A stretch of 9,634 bases of DNA from an uncultured Actinomycetes bacterium (GCA_937862675.1 CALMEC010000132.1:1-9634); one strand, 5' to 3'. Positions 1-6,914 are shown, numbered from the stretch's first letter. The notes: generated by a model not told the origin, from the sequence alone. Numbers and translations: made by a program.

Positions 1-462
1 GAGGGTCCGAAGCTCCAGGCCGTCCGGGCGATCATCGACGCGGGCATCCCCGTGATGGGTCATGTGGGCCTGCTGCCGCAGACCGCGGAGGTCTTCCGCA
101 AGGAGGGCACGACCCCTCCGGAGGCCGCGCGGCTCCTTGATGAGGCCCGCGCCCTGGCGGACGCCGGCTGTTACGCCATCGTCATCGAGGCCGTCCCCGC
201 CGACCTGGCCCCCGCGATCACCGAGGCCGTCGACGTGCCCACCATCGGCATCGCCGCCGGCGTCGAGACCGACGGACAGGTGCTCGTGTCCACGGATCTC
301 ATCGGCCAGCTGCCCTTCGCCCCGCCGTTCGTGAAGCCGAAGGCAAACGTCTTCCAGATCGTGCAGGACGCCGCCCGCGACTACGTCGGCGAGGTTCGCT
401 CCGCGACCGAGCCGTCGGCCGTCGCCGCGAGCGACGACCTGGGCGCGGTCTACGGGACGTAG
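1..462 (+). CDS. panB: 3-methyl-2-oxobutanoate hydroxymethyltransferase (PanB family), 5'-truncated by window edge
   Basis: The reading frame is open from base 1 and ends at TAG 460-462, giving the last 153 residues; PanB proteins are usually about 260-290 aa, so the N-terminal half lies outside. PanB transfers a hydroxymethyl group from methylene-THF to 2-oxoisovalerate to make ketopantoate, the first committed step of pantothenate/CoA synthesis, in the cytoplasm as a TIM-barrel oligomer. Seen here: an initial EG that aligns with the metal-binding Glu of the family KxEGG motif, then GIPVMGHVGLLPQ (15-27), VIEAVPADLA (61-70) whose Glu63 matches the catalytic Glu181 of E. coli PanB, PTIGIAAG (80-87), DGQVLVSTDLIG (91-102) and PPFVKPKANV (108-117). 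The usual GGYKVQG loop after the PQ motif is missing and replaced by a shorter stretch around residues 31-41. The gene converges on fumC. The family call is firm; exact substrate specificity is less so because of the altered loop. Confidence 0.85.
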   Translation, partial: EGPKLQAVRAIIDAGIPVMGHVGLLPQTAEVFRKEGTTPPEAARLLDEARALADAGCYAIVIEAVPADLAPAITEAVDVPTIGIAAGVETDGQVLVSTDLIGQLPFAPPFVKPKANVFQIVQDAARDYVGEVRSATEPSAVAASDDLGAVYGT

Positions 463-495
463 ACCCGGGCGCGCTGCCCGCAGACTCCGAAATGC

Positions 496-525
496 CGTCG
501 GGCCCGGTGAGAACCGGGCCCGACG
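496..525. terminator. Strong hairpin between convergent genes, probable bidirectional terminator
   Basis: A perfect 13-bp G+C-rich stem (496-508 pairing with 513-525) closes a GAGA tetraloop (509-512), a GNRA-type loop that stabilises hairpins. It lies 33 bp after the panB stop and 58 bp beyond the fumC stop. No real U-tract follows on either strand: GTGTCTTC follows on plus, and GGCATTTC on minus. It is therefore a hairpin terminator of the U-poor kind common in high-GC bacteria rather than a textbook intrinsic one. Confidence 0.75.
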
Positions 526-542
526 TGTCTTCGACGAGAACC

Positions 543-575
543 GCGCGTCGCCCCGGCCGGACCGGAGCGACGCGC
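543..575 (-). terminator. Second hairpin immediately downstream of fumC
   Basis: A perfect 9-bp stem, GCGCGTCGC (543-551) with GCGACGCGC (567-575), encloses a 15-nt loop that itself contains CCGGCCGG. It starts 8 nt after the fumC stop codon on the minus strand and precedes the stronger hairpin at 496-525, so fumC appears to end in two tandem hairpins. There is no U-run, so this could also be an mRNA 3'-end stabiliser. Confidence 0.5.
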
Positions 576-583
576 CGAGGTCG

Positions 584-1909
584 TTAGCGGCTCTTGTTGC
601 CCCGCGCGATCTTGCGGAGGTCGAGCGCCTTGTTGAGGACGGCGGCGTCCACGCCCTGCTCGAGCGCGACCTCCCGGATGGGACGACCGGAGGCCGTGGC
701 CTCCTTGACGATGGCCGTTCCCTTCTCGTAGCCGATGATCTCGTTGAGGGCCGTGGTGACCTGCACGTTGGACTGGGCGTACTCGTCCAGGCGCGTGAGG
801 TTCGGCTCGATGCCGTCGACGCACTTCGTCGCGAAGGCGGTGCACGAGGTCGTGAGCAGGTTGATGGACTGCAGCAGGTTGCGGCCCATCATCGGGATCA
901 TGACGTTGAGCTCGAAGTTGCCGGCGAGACCACCCGTCGTGATGGCGGCGTCGTTGCCGATCACCTGGCAGCCAACCTGGCAGACGACCTCGGGGATGAC
1001 CGGGTTGACCTTGCCGGGCATGATCGACGAGCCCTTCTGGAGCTCGGGCAGGAAGATCTCGGCGAGACCTGCGCGCGGGCCGGATCCCATCCAGCGGAGG
1101 TCGTTAGCGATCTTGATGAGCGACACGGCGACGACCTTGAGTGCCCCGGAGAGCTCGACGAGGCCGTCGCGGTTGCCCTGGGCCTCGAACGGGTCGGCGG
1201 GAGCCGAGATCTTGAGGCCGGTCTCCTTGGAGAGGATGCGGCGGACCTTGGCGGCGAACTGCGGGTGCGTGTTGAGGCCGGTGCCCGTGGCGGTTCCGCC
1301 GAGGGGGATCTGGCCGAGGCGCGGGAGTGCGTCCGTGACACGCGCATGCCCCTGACGGACCTGCGCGGCGAACCCGGCGAACTCGGCACCGAGGGTGACG
1401 GGCACGGCGTCCATGAGGTGGGTGCGACCGGTCTTGACGAGGTCCTTGAACTCCTTGGCCTTCGCGTCGAACGAGGCGGCGAGGAGGTCGAGCGCCGGGA
1501 GGAGCCGCTTCGCCGCGGCCTCGAGCGCGGCGAGGTGCACGGCTGACGGGAACACGTCGTTGGAGCTCTGCCCCATGTTCACGTGGTCGTTGGGGTGGAT
1601 GCCATCACCGGCGAGGTTCGCGATGACCTCGTTGGCGTTCATGTTGGACGAGGTGCCCGATCCGGTCTGGAACACGTCGACCGGGAACTGGTCGTCGTGC
1701 TTGCCCGCCGCGACGGCGTTCGCGGCACGGGTGATCTTCGTCGCCGCCCCCTTGGGGAGCTTCCCGAGCTCGGCGTTCACGGTGGCCGCCGCACCCTTGA
1801 TGCGACCGAGCCATTGGACGATCTCGGCGGGAATCGGCTCCCCGGAGATCTCGAAGTTCGCTACGGCTTTCTTGGTCTCGCCGCCCCACAGCTGCCCGCT
1901 CTTCGCCAC
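584..1909 (-). CDS. fumC: Class II fumarate hydratase (fumarase C)
   Basis: Interconverts fumarate and L-malate in the TCA cycle; iron-independent cytoplasmic homotetramer of the aspartase/fumarase superfamily. The 441-aa product shows the active-site segments in order: TGSGTSSNMNANEV (82-95), HPNDHVN (105-111), SSNDVFP (115-121), GRTHLMDAVP with catalytic His164 (161-170), TATGTGLNTHP (206-216) and the family signature GSSIMPGKVNP (293-303) with catalytic Ser294 and Lys300/Asn302. The start is GTG at 1907-1909, with AAGGAG six nucleotides upstream and an in-frame TGA six codons further up, so no longer start exists. The protein therefore begins almost at the LWG motif and lacks the 15-25 residue N-terminal segment (D-S/T-M-G...VP) of the E. 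coli and M. tuberculosis enzymes. It follows the M20 gene by 47 bp, probably in one transcript, and ends in tandem hairpins. Fumarase is preferred over aspartase because of its close resemblance to actinobacterial FumC. Confidence 0.93.
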   Translation of the reverse strand: MAKSGQLWGGETKKAVANFEISGEPIPAEIVQWLGRIKGAAATVNAELGKLPKGAATKITRAANAVAAGKHDDQFPVDVFQTGSGTSSNMNANEVIANLAGDGIHPNDHVNMGQSSNDVFPSAVHLAALEAAAKRLLPALDLLAASFDAKAKEFKDLVKTGRTHLMDAVPVTLGAEFAGFAAQVRQGHARVTDALPRLGQIPLGGTATGTGLNTHPQFAAKVRRILSKETGLKISAPADPFEAQGNRDGLVELSGALKVVAVSLIKIANDLRWMGSGPRAGLAEIFLPELQKGSSIMPGKVNPVIPEVVCQVGCQVIGNDAAITTGGLAGNFELNVMIPMMGRNLLQSINLLTTSCTAFATKCVDGIEPNLTRLDEYAQSNVQVTTALNEIIGYEKGTAIVKEATASGRPIREVALEQGVDAAVLNKALDLRKIARGNKSR

Positions 1910-1915
1910 GGAAAT

Positions 1916-1921
1916 CTCCTT
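1916..1921 (-). promoter_or_regulatory. Ribosome binding site of fumC (AAGGAG)
   Basis: The minus strand reads AAGGAG, then six nucleotides, then GTG. This is the best Shine-Dalgarno match in the minus-strand block and it decides the fumC start. Together with the in-frame TGA just upstream it rules out a longer N-terminus. Confidence 0.8.
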
Positions 1922-1956
1922 GTGTCAGTCTCGGTCGAACCCTGGTGAGGCGCAGC

Positions 1957-3279
1957 CTACTCGGCAAAGGCGGTGAGCATGGCCATCGCGGCCTGGACAC
2001 CCGTCCCGAGGTTCGCGATGAGCATCCGCTCGTTCGGGGAGTGGATCGCGTCGTCCGGCAGGGTGAATCCGGTGAGGATCGTCGGCATTCCCCGACCGGT
2101 CATCGCGGAGAAGATCGGAAGCGTGCCACCGGTTCTCATCGCTATGACGGGAAGTCCGGTCGCATCGGTGATCGCACGCATCGTCGCGCGCATCGCCGGA
2201 TGTTCCGGATCCATCACCCCCGGGTCGGCCACACCCATGTCCTCGACCACCACCTCGGCTCCGTCCGGGCACGCGGACCGGAGCAGCGCGTCGAACGCCC
2301 GCGCCACGGCCGCCGTGTCCTGGCCCGGGGCCACGCGCATGGACACCATGGCGTGGGCGACCGTCGGGATGACCGTCTTCACGGCGTCCGCCTCGCCGGC
2401 CCAGATGGCGTTCACGTCGACCGAGGGGTTCACCATCGTGCGCCGGGCGACGTTCGCAGCCGCATCCGCGTCCGCCGGGACGAGGCCGGCGTCGGCCAGC
2501 ATGCCGGGTCCGTCGACGAGCGTCTCCCACTCCTGCACGAGCGCATCGGGCACCGGGCTGGCCCCGGCGCCGAGTTCCGCGGGTACACGTCCGTCGCGCG
2601 GGCGCACAGCGGCGAGGACGTCGGAGAGGACGTGGCAGGCGTTCATCGCCGCGCCGCCGAAGAGCCCGCTGTGGCCGTCGCGCGTCCCGCAGCGCACGGT
2701 CACCCGCCGGTAGATCAGCCCGCGCACCCCGGACTCGACCGAGGCGAGCGCCCGGTTGACCATCCCGCCGTCCCAGATCACCGCGACGTCGGCGACGGGG
2801 TCCATCGCCTCGACCCACCGGATGGCGGAGTCCCCGCCGGACTCCTCCTCCCCGTCCACCAGGAACAGGACGTTGACCGGGAGATCACCGGCGGCGTGGA
2901 GTCGCTGCACCGCGCAGAGCACCTGGAAGAAGTTCCCCTTGTTGTCGCTCGCGCCGCGCGCGTAGAGGTGTTCGCCGCGGACCGTGGGCTCGAACGCCGG
3001 TGAGTCCCAGCGTTCCGGGTCGCCGACGGGCTGCACGTCGTAGTGGCCGTACCCCAGGACGGTGCGCGCCGCCGCGGGGTCGATGTCGGCGGCGACCGGC
3101 GCGACCAGGAACGGATGGCCCCCTGTGCGCAGCACGTCCACGCTCTCGGCGCCCGCGCGCCGGAGCTCGGCCTCCATGAACCGGACGGCCTCCTCCATGT
3201 CGGCGGAGTGCTCGGGGAGCGCGCTGATGCTGGGGATGCGCAGGTACGCGTGGAGACGGGAGAGTTCGTCGTCGGTCAT
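1957..3279 (-). CDS. M20 family metallo-dipeptidase (carnosinase/CNDP-like)
   Basis: A 440-aa di-zinc (or Mn) exopeptidase of clan MH expected to hydrolyse dipeptides or similar small amide bonds in the cytoplasm. All catalytic positions are visible: GHYDVQP (78-84; metal His79, Asp81 beside the active site), YARGASDNKG (106-115; bridging Asp112), GEEESGG (143-149; base Glu145, metal Glu146), IWDGG with metal Asp170, DGHSGLFGG (201-209; lid-domain His203 that reaches the partner active site in carnosinase-type dimers), RTGGTLP (382-388) and HSPNER with metal His413. The HSGxFGG and GG(S/T)xP motifs place it nearer CNDP/carnosinase dipeptidases than DapE or ArgE. Start ATG 3277-3279 fits the family N-terminus, but no convincing Shine-Dalgarno precedes it. 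No signal peptide. It sits 42 bp after the transglutaminase-like gene and 47 bp before fumC. The natural substrate cannot be told from sequence. Confidence 0.88.
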   Translation of the reverse strand: MTDDELSRLHAYLRIPSISALPEHSADMEEAVRFMEAELRRAGAESVDVLRTGGHPFLVAPVAADIDPAAARTVLGYGHYDVQPVGDPERWDSPAFEPTVRGEHLYARGASDNKGNFFQVLCAVQRLHAAGDLPVNVLFLVDGEEESGGDSAIRWVEAMDPVADVAVIWDGGMVNRALASVESGVRGLIYRRVTVRCGTRDGHSGLFGGAAMNACHVLSDVLAAVRPRDGRVPAELGAGASPVPDALVQEWETLVDGPGMLADAGLVPADADAAANVARRTMVNPSVDVNAIWAGEADAVKTVIPTVAHAMVSMRVAPGQDTAAVARAFDALLRSACPDGAEVVVEDMGVADPGVMDPEHPAMRATMRAITDATGLPVIAMRTGGTLPIFSAMTGRGMPTILTGFTLPDDAIHSPNERMLIANLGTGVQAAMAMLTAFAE

Positions 3280-3289
3280 AGCGGTGTCC

Positions 3290-3309
3290 GGGGTCGTTTC
3301 GCGGACCCC
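3290..3309 (-). repeat. Short inverted repeat ahead of the M20 gene
   Basis: The arms GGGGTC (3290-3295) and GACCCC (3304-3309) are a perfect 6-bp inverted repeat with an 8-nt loop. It fills most of the 42-bp gap between the transglutaminase stop and the M20 ATG. In mRNA it would form a small hairpin about 10 nt before the ATG, where a ribosome binding site would be expected and is not seen. It may be an attenuator, a processing site or chance in GC-rich DNA. Confidence 0.3.
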
Positions 3310-3321
3310 TACCGTATCCGC

Positions 3322-4161
3322 CTACGCCAGGCGCGTCACCTCGACCGCCACGTCGAGCCGGGACGTGGACGCGCCGGAGAAGATGCCGCTGAGGGGGCGA
3401 ACGTCGGTGTAGTCGCGACCGGACGCGATCACCACGTGCCGGTCGCCGATCGGCTGGTCGTTGGTGATGTCGAATCCGTGCCATCCGTCGTCCCACCACT
3501 CGACCCATGCGTGCGACTCGCCGTGCACGGTCTCGCCGATCGCCGCCTCCGCCCGCGGATGGAAGTATCCCGACACGTAGCGCGCCGGGATGCCGAGGCT
3601 GCGGAGTCCTCCGATGGCGAGGTGCGACATGTCCTGGCAGACCCCGGCCCGCTGATCCCACGCCTCGGCCGCCGTGGTGTGGACGCCGGTGGCGCCGGGC
3701 AGGTACTCCAGCTCGGCGTGGACCGCCGCGCAGACGTCGACCGCCGCGTCCCTGGGGCACGAGGCCTTGGCGCGTATCCCCTGGACGACGGCTGCGAACT
3801 CCGGCGGCGGCGCGACGATCGGCGACCGTGCGAGATACTCGGTGAGGCCGTCTGCGACCTCGCGGCGCGTGAGGTCGTCCCATCCCATGATCGGTGAGGG
3901 CATGGCCGTGCGATTGGTGTGGACCGTGGCGTGGGCGTGGACCGACAGCGTGTCGTGCGGATCGAGCACCTCGAAGGCCGTCACCAGCGTGCCGAAGTAG
4001 TCCCGGTAGGTGTGCGTCCACGGCGTCGGCGCGATGTCGAGCCGGGTGTGGACCACGATCTGCTCGGGCGACGTGAGCGGCGTGAGGCGGGCCTCGTTGT
4101 ACGACGTGACAGCTCCCCCGTCGTACGCGTAGTCGGTGGTGTGACTGATCCTGAGCTGCAT
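3322..4161 (-). CDS. Transglutaminase-like cysteine protease (COG1305)
   Basis: A 279-aa protein with the bacterial transglutaminase-like N-terminal beta domain (about 1-85, beginning MQLRISHTTDYAY as is usual) followed by the papain-fold transglutaminase core. The catalytic triad is intact: Cys175 in RAGVCQDMSH, His217 in ESHAWVEWW, and Asp231 in GFDITND. The family mostly acts as peptidase or amidase on peptide or isopeptide bonds rather than as a protein cross-linker. In this neighbourhood it is thought to process the product of the ATP-grasp ligase. No signal peptide or TM segment, so probably cytoplasmic. Start ATG 4159-4161 has a weak GGGGA seven nucleotides upstream and matches the family N-terminus. 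A 191-bp gap separates it from the alpha-E gene upstream; the M20 dipeptidase follows 42 bp downstream. The exact substrate is unknown for the family. Confidence 0.88.
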   Translation of the reverse strand: MQLRISHTTDYAYDGGAVTSYNEARLTPLTSPEQIVVHTRLDIAPTPWTHTYRDYFGTLVTAFEVLDPHDTLSVHAHATVHTNRTAMPSPIMGWDDLTRREVADGLTEYLARSPIVAPPPEFAAVVQGIRAKASCPRDAAVDVCAAVHAELEYLPGATGVHTTAAEAWDQRAGVCQDMSHLAIGGLRSLGIPARYVSGYFHPRAEAAIGETVHGESHAWVEWWDDGWHGFDITNDQPIGDRHVVIASGRDYTDVRPLSGIFSGASTSRLDVAVEVTRLA

Positions 4162-4352
4162 TCGACGGTCCCCGGTCGGGAGTTCTGGACGGTGCGGCGG
4201 CCAGACGCCGCCGGGAGGTGGGACGGGGTGGCGGCTCGCGGCGTGGGAATGGGCGCCGACGACGAAGCCGCGGCGGATCGGCGCGAGGGACGCACGGGCG
4301 CGTCTCGTCGTGGGGAGCGTGGACCACGCCGCGAGATCGCCGTATCACCCAT
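4162..4352 (-). other. 191-bp gap inside the minus-strand block, with a small hairpin
   Basis: This lies between the alpha-E stop and the transglutaminase start. It contains an inverted repeat GCGGCG (4194-4199) / CGCCGC (4206-4211) 33 bp before the ATG. An ATG directly abuts the alpha-E stop (TAGATG on the minus strand) and opens a frame that runs into the transglutaminase gene, but its Arg/Pro/Ser-rich composition and many CGA/CCA codons argue against coding. I see no convincing -35/-10 pair; an internal promoter is possible but unproven. Confidence 0.4.
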
Positions 4353-5285
4353 CTAGAAGCCGTCCCCCTGCCACTCCGTGGCCTCCGCACCCGCGAAGTA
4401 CCGGCGCGTGACCGACTCGGTGGCCGCAGCGCAGGTGTGCTGGAGCCGCTCCATCTCGGCCGGCAGCTGCGCCACCACGTCGGCCAGCGCCCGGTACTCC
4501 AGGTCCGCGCGCGTACGGCCGAGCAGCCGCTGCGCGTCGTTCTGGAACCCTGTCCGCTGGCTGGACGCCTCCAGCCTCTCCAGGCACAGCTCGGCTCGCG
4601 TGATGGAGTGGACGATCGACCGCGGGAACAGGCGGTCGAGGAGGAGGAACTCGGTGGCGGCACGATCGGTCTCGAGGCCCCGGTAGGTCCGGAGGAAAGC
4701 CTCATACGCACCGCAGGCGCGGAGGGTGCTGGTCCATGCCGACGCAGCCGTCGATCCGGCGAGCGCGGTCGTGGCGACGAGCCGCGCGGTCATGTCGGCA
4801 CGCTCGATGCTGCGGCCGAGCACGAGGAACTGGTATCCCTCGTCACGCGTCATGGTCGCCTCCGCCGTACCGCTGATGAGCGCTGTCCGGTCCCGGACCC
4901 AGCCGAGCGCCGCGGGCGGATGCAGGGCACGGAAGCGTCCGGACGACAGGGCGCGCCAGGTGGTGTTGACCGCCTCCCAGAGCGGCTCGGAGAGCGTCTC
5001 GCGTGCGCGGCGGGCCGACTCGCGTGCCGCCCCCAGGGCCGATGTGATCGACGCCGGCTGCACGGGGTCGTATGCGAGCACCTCGAGGATGCGGGTCCGC
5101 GTGAGCGACGCCCCGCCCTCGTACGGGACGCCCATGATCGAGAGAAGCGTCCGGCAGGTCGCCGTCACGTCCGTGGGGTCCTCCAGCATGAGCTGGGTCT
5201 GGACGTCGAGGATGCGGGCGGTGTCGTCCGCGCGTTCCACGTAGCGGCCGATCCAGAACATCGACTCCGCGATACGACTCAGCAC
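4353..5285 (-). CDS. Alpha-E domain protein (COG2307, DUF403)
   Basis: A 310-aa all-helical protein of the alpha-E family, which nearly always sits beside or is fused to a circularly permuted ATP-grasp protein. Its biochemical role is unproven; it is thought to be a partner or scaffold of the ligase. The two family signatures form an internal repeat: WIGRYVERADDTAR (11-24) near the N-terminus and LGRSIERADMTAR (156-168) in the middle. The start is GTG 5283-5285 giving VLSRIAESMFWIG, the canonical family N-terminus, with GGAGGGGAG (5292-5300) just upstream. A longer open frame reaches back to 5699 but is antisense-like Arg/Pro-rich sequence and is not real. The start codon lies inside the end of the ATP-grasp gene (7-nt overlap, GTGCTGA), so translation is probably coupled and the two products made in fixed ratio. 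No membrane segment or signal peptide. Confidence 0.88.
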   Translation of the reverse strand: MLSRIAESMFWIGRYVERADDTARILDVQTQLMLEDPTDVTATCRTLLSIMGVPYEGGASLTRTRILEVLAYDPVQPASITSALGAARESARRARETLSEPLWEAVNTTWRALSSGRFRALHPPAALGWVRDRTALISGTAEATMTRDEGYQFLVLGRSIERADMTARLVATTALAGSTAASAWTSTLRACGAYEAFLRTYRGLETDRAATEFLLLDRLFPRSIVHSITRAELCLERLEASSQRTGFQNDAQRLLGRTRADLEYRALADVVAQLPAEMERLQHTCAAATESVTRRYFAGAEATEWQGDGF

Positions 5286-6910
5286 GGACCGCTCCCCTCC
5301 GGCGGGCCGGGATCGGCGATCGCATCGGCCGCGGCAGGGTCGTCCGGCCCGGTCTGCTGCTGTTGCCGCTGTTGTGAGTCGAATCCCTCTATCAGCACGT
5401 CGAGCGCGGGTCCGGCCACCGGGGGCGAGGCGGCGAGCGCCGGGACCTCCGGCGCGCCGCGACGGGGCACCGTCCCGTCGCCCGCGAGGACCCAGGTGTC
5501 CTTCGAGCCGCCTCCGCGCGAGGAGTTCACGATCAGTTCCCCCTCCCCCAGGGCGACACGCGTCAGTCCGCCGGGAAGCACCCACACGCGCCGTCCGTCG
5601 TTGACCGCGAACGGCCGCAGGTCGACGTGGCGCGGGACCATTCCGCCGCCGATGTAGGTCGGGACGGTCGAGAGCTGCACCACCGGCTGCGCGATCCACG
5701 AGCGGGGGTCGGCCAGGATCTCCGCGCGGAGGGCGTCGAGCTGCCCGGACGACGCTCGCGGGCCGATCACGATCCCGGCACCGCCGGATCCGTCGACGGG
5801 TTTCAGGACCAGCTCGTGGAGGCGGTCCATGACCTCCTCCCGGTGCTCGGGCTCGCCCATGCGCCAGGTGTCGACGTTCCGGAGGATGGGCTCCTCGCCG
5901 ATGTAGTAGCGGATGAGGTCGGGCATGTAGGTGTAGACGAGCTTGTCGTCCGAGACACCGTTTCCGACGGCGTTGGCGACCGTGACGTTCCCGGCACGCG
6001 CGGCGTTGATCAGGCCCGGACAGCCCAGGAGCGAGTCGGCGCGGAACTGGACGGGGTCGAGGAACTCGTCGTCCACCCGTCGGTAGATGACGTGGACCTG
6101 CTCGAGCCCCTGCGTCGTACGCATCATGACCCGACCCCGCCGGCAGACGAGGTCCTTGCCCTCGACGAGCTCGACGCCCATGGTGCGGGCGAGGAGGGCG
6201 TGCTCGAAGTACGCACCGTTGAACACGCCCGGGGTGAGGACGACCACTGTGGGATCGGTGACGCCCGCCGGCGCCGCGGCGCGGAGTGCGGCGAGGAGCT
6301 TCTGCGGATAGGAGGCGACCGGACGGATCCGGTGGCGCGCCATGGTCTCCGGGAGGACCGACGAGATCGCCCGGCGGTTCGTCATCACGTACGAGACCCC
6401 GGAGGGGACCCGGACGTTGTCCTCGAGGACGCGGAACTCGCCGTCGTCGTCGCGGACGAGGTCGATTCCCGCCACTTGGACGCGAACCCCGTTCGGCGGG
6501 ACGATCCCGGCGGCGGCGCGGTGGAAGTGGGACGACGTGGTGACCACCGACCGGGGGATCACCCCGTCCCCGAACACCTTCCCCTCGTCGTAGACGTCCG
6601 CGAGGAAGAGCTCCAGCACCCGCACGCGCTGCTGGACGCCGCGCTCGATCCGCGCCCAGGCATCCGTCTCGATGACGCGCGGGAGGATGTCGAGGGGGAA
6701 GGCGCGCTCCTCGCCGCCGATGTCGTACGTGACGCCCTTGTTCAGGTACGCCGTCTGGAGGGAGTCGGCGCGGCTCCTGATCTCCGTCTCCGACATCTCC
6801 GCGAACGCGCTCGACAGCCGGTCGTACGGCGGCCGGACGCCGTTCCCGTTCATCATCTCGTCGTATGCGGGACCGGCGTGGCCCGCGTATCCATCGAACA
6901 TCTCGGCCAT
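5279..6910 (-). CDS. Circularly permuted ATP-grasp family protein (COG2308), predicted peptide/amide ligase
   Basis: A 543-aa protein of the circularly permuted ATP-grasp type 2 family, predicted to activate a carboxylate with ATP and join it to an amine; no member's product is firmly known. Conserved blocks in order: YDEM (16-19) and VRPPYDRL (25-32), EDNVRVPSGVSYVMTNR (163-179), YRRVDDEFLDP (276-286), GNGVSDDKLVYTYMPDL (316-332), LKPVDGSGGAGIVIG (369-383), PRHVDLRPF (426-434), PGGLTRVAL (446-454) and NSSRGGGSKDTW (462-473). The phosphate- and metal-binding elements therefore look intact. The C-terminal tail from about 480 is disordered-looking, with a glutamine run (513-519) and a terminal Cys. 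ATG 6908-6910 gives the family N-terminus; Met4 is an alternative. It is the first gene of the minus-strand block, divergent from the MMPL gene, and overlaps the alpha-E gene by 7 nt. Confidence 0.9.
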   Translation of the reverse strand: MAEMFDGYAGHAGPAYDEMMNGNGVRPPYDRLSSAFAEMSETEIRSRADSLQTAYLNKGVTYDIGGEERAFPLDILPRVIETDAWARIERGVQQRVRVLELFLADVYDEGKVFGDGVIPRSVVTTSSHFHRAAAGIVPPNGVRVQVAGIDLVRDDDGEFRVLEDNVRVPSGVSYVMTNRRAISSVLPETMARHRIRPVASYPQKLLAALRAAAPAGVTDPTVVVLTPGVFNGAYFEHALLARTMGVELVEGKDLVCRRGRVMMRTTQGLEQVHVIYRRVDDEFLDPVQFRADSLLGCPGLINAARAGNVTVANAVGNGVSDDKLVYTYMPDLIRYYIGEEPILRNVDTWRMGEPEHREEVMDRLHELVLKPVDGSGGAGIVIGPRASSGQLDALRAEILADPRSWIAQPVVQLSTVPTYIGGGMVPRHVDLRPFAVNDGRRVWVLPGGLTRVALGEGELIVNSSRGGGSKDTWVLAGDGTVPRRGAPEVPALAASPPVAGPALDVLIEGFDSQQRQQQQTGPDDPAAADAIADPGPPEGSGPC

Positions 6911-6914
6911 TGCG

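Noticed and set aside
1925..2818. Minus-strand and plus-strand open frames overlapping the M20 gene (including a 352-codon plus frame from 1945)
   Set aside because: They are shadows of the M20 gene: no motifs, extreme Arg/His/Gly content, and the M20 frame explains the sequence with every catalytic residue intact.
3981..4352. Small minus-strand ORF starting right after the alpha-E stop (TAGATG)
   Set aside because: It overlaps the transglutaminase 5' end in another frame, has Ser/Pro/Arg-rich composition and codon choice unlike the neighbouring genes, and has no Shine-Dalgarno of its own beyond the alpha-E coding end.
5351..5380. CTG/TTG-rich stretch as a possible regulatory microsatellite
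   Set aside because: It is the codon pattern of the glutamine run in the ATP-grasp tail. It is short and imperfect, and nothing suggests a separate function.
5286..5699. N-terminal extension of the alpha-E protein to 5699
   Set aside because: The extension lies inside the ATP-grasp gene in another frame and is Arg/Pro/Gly-rich. The family N-terminus LSRIAESMFWIGRY starts at the GTG at 5285, which has a good Shine-Dalgarno.
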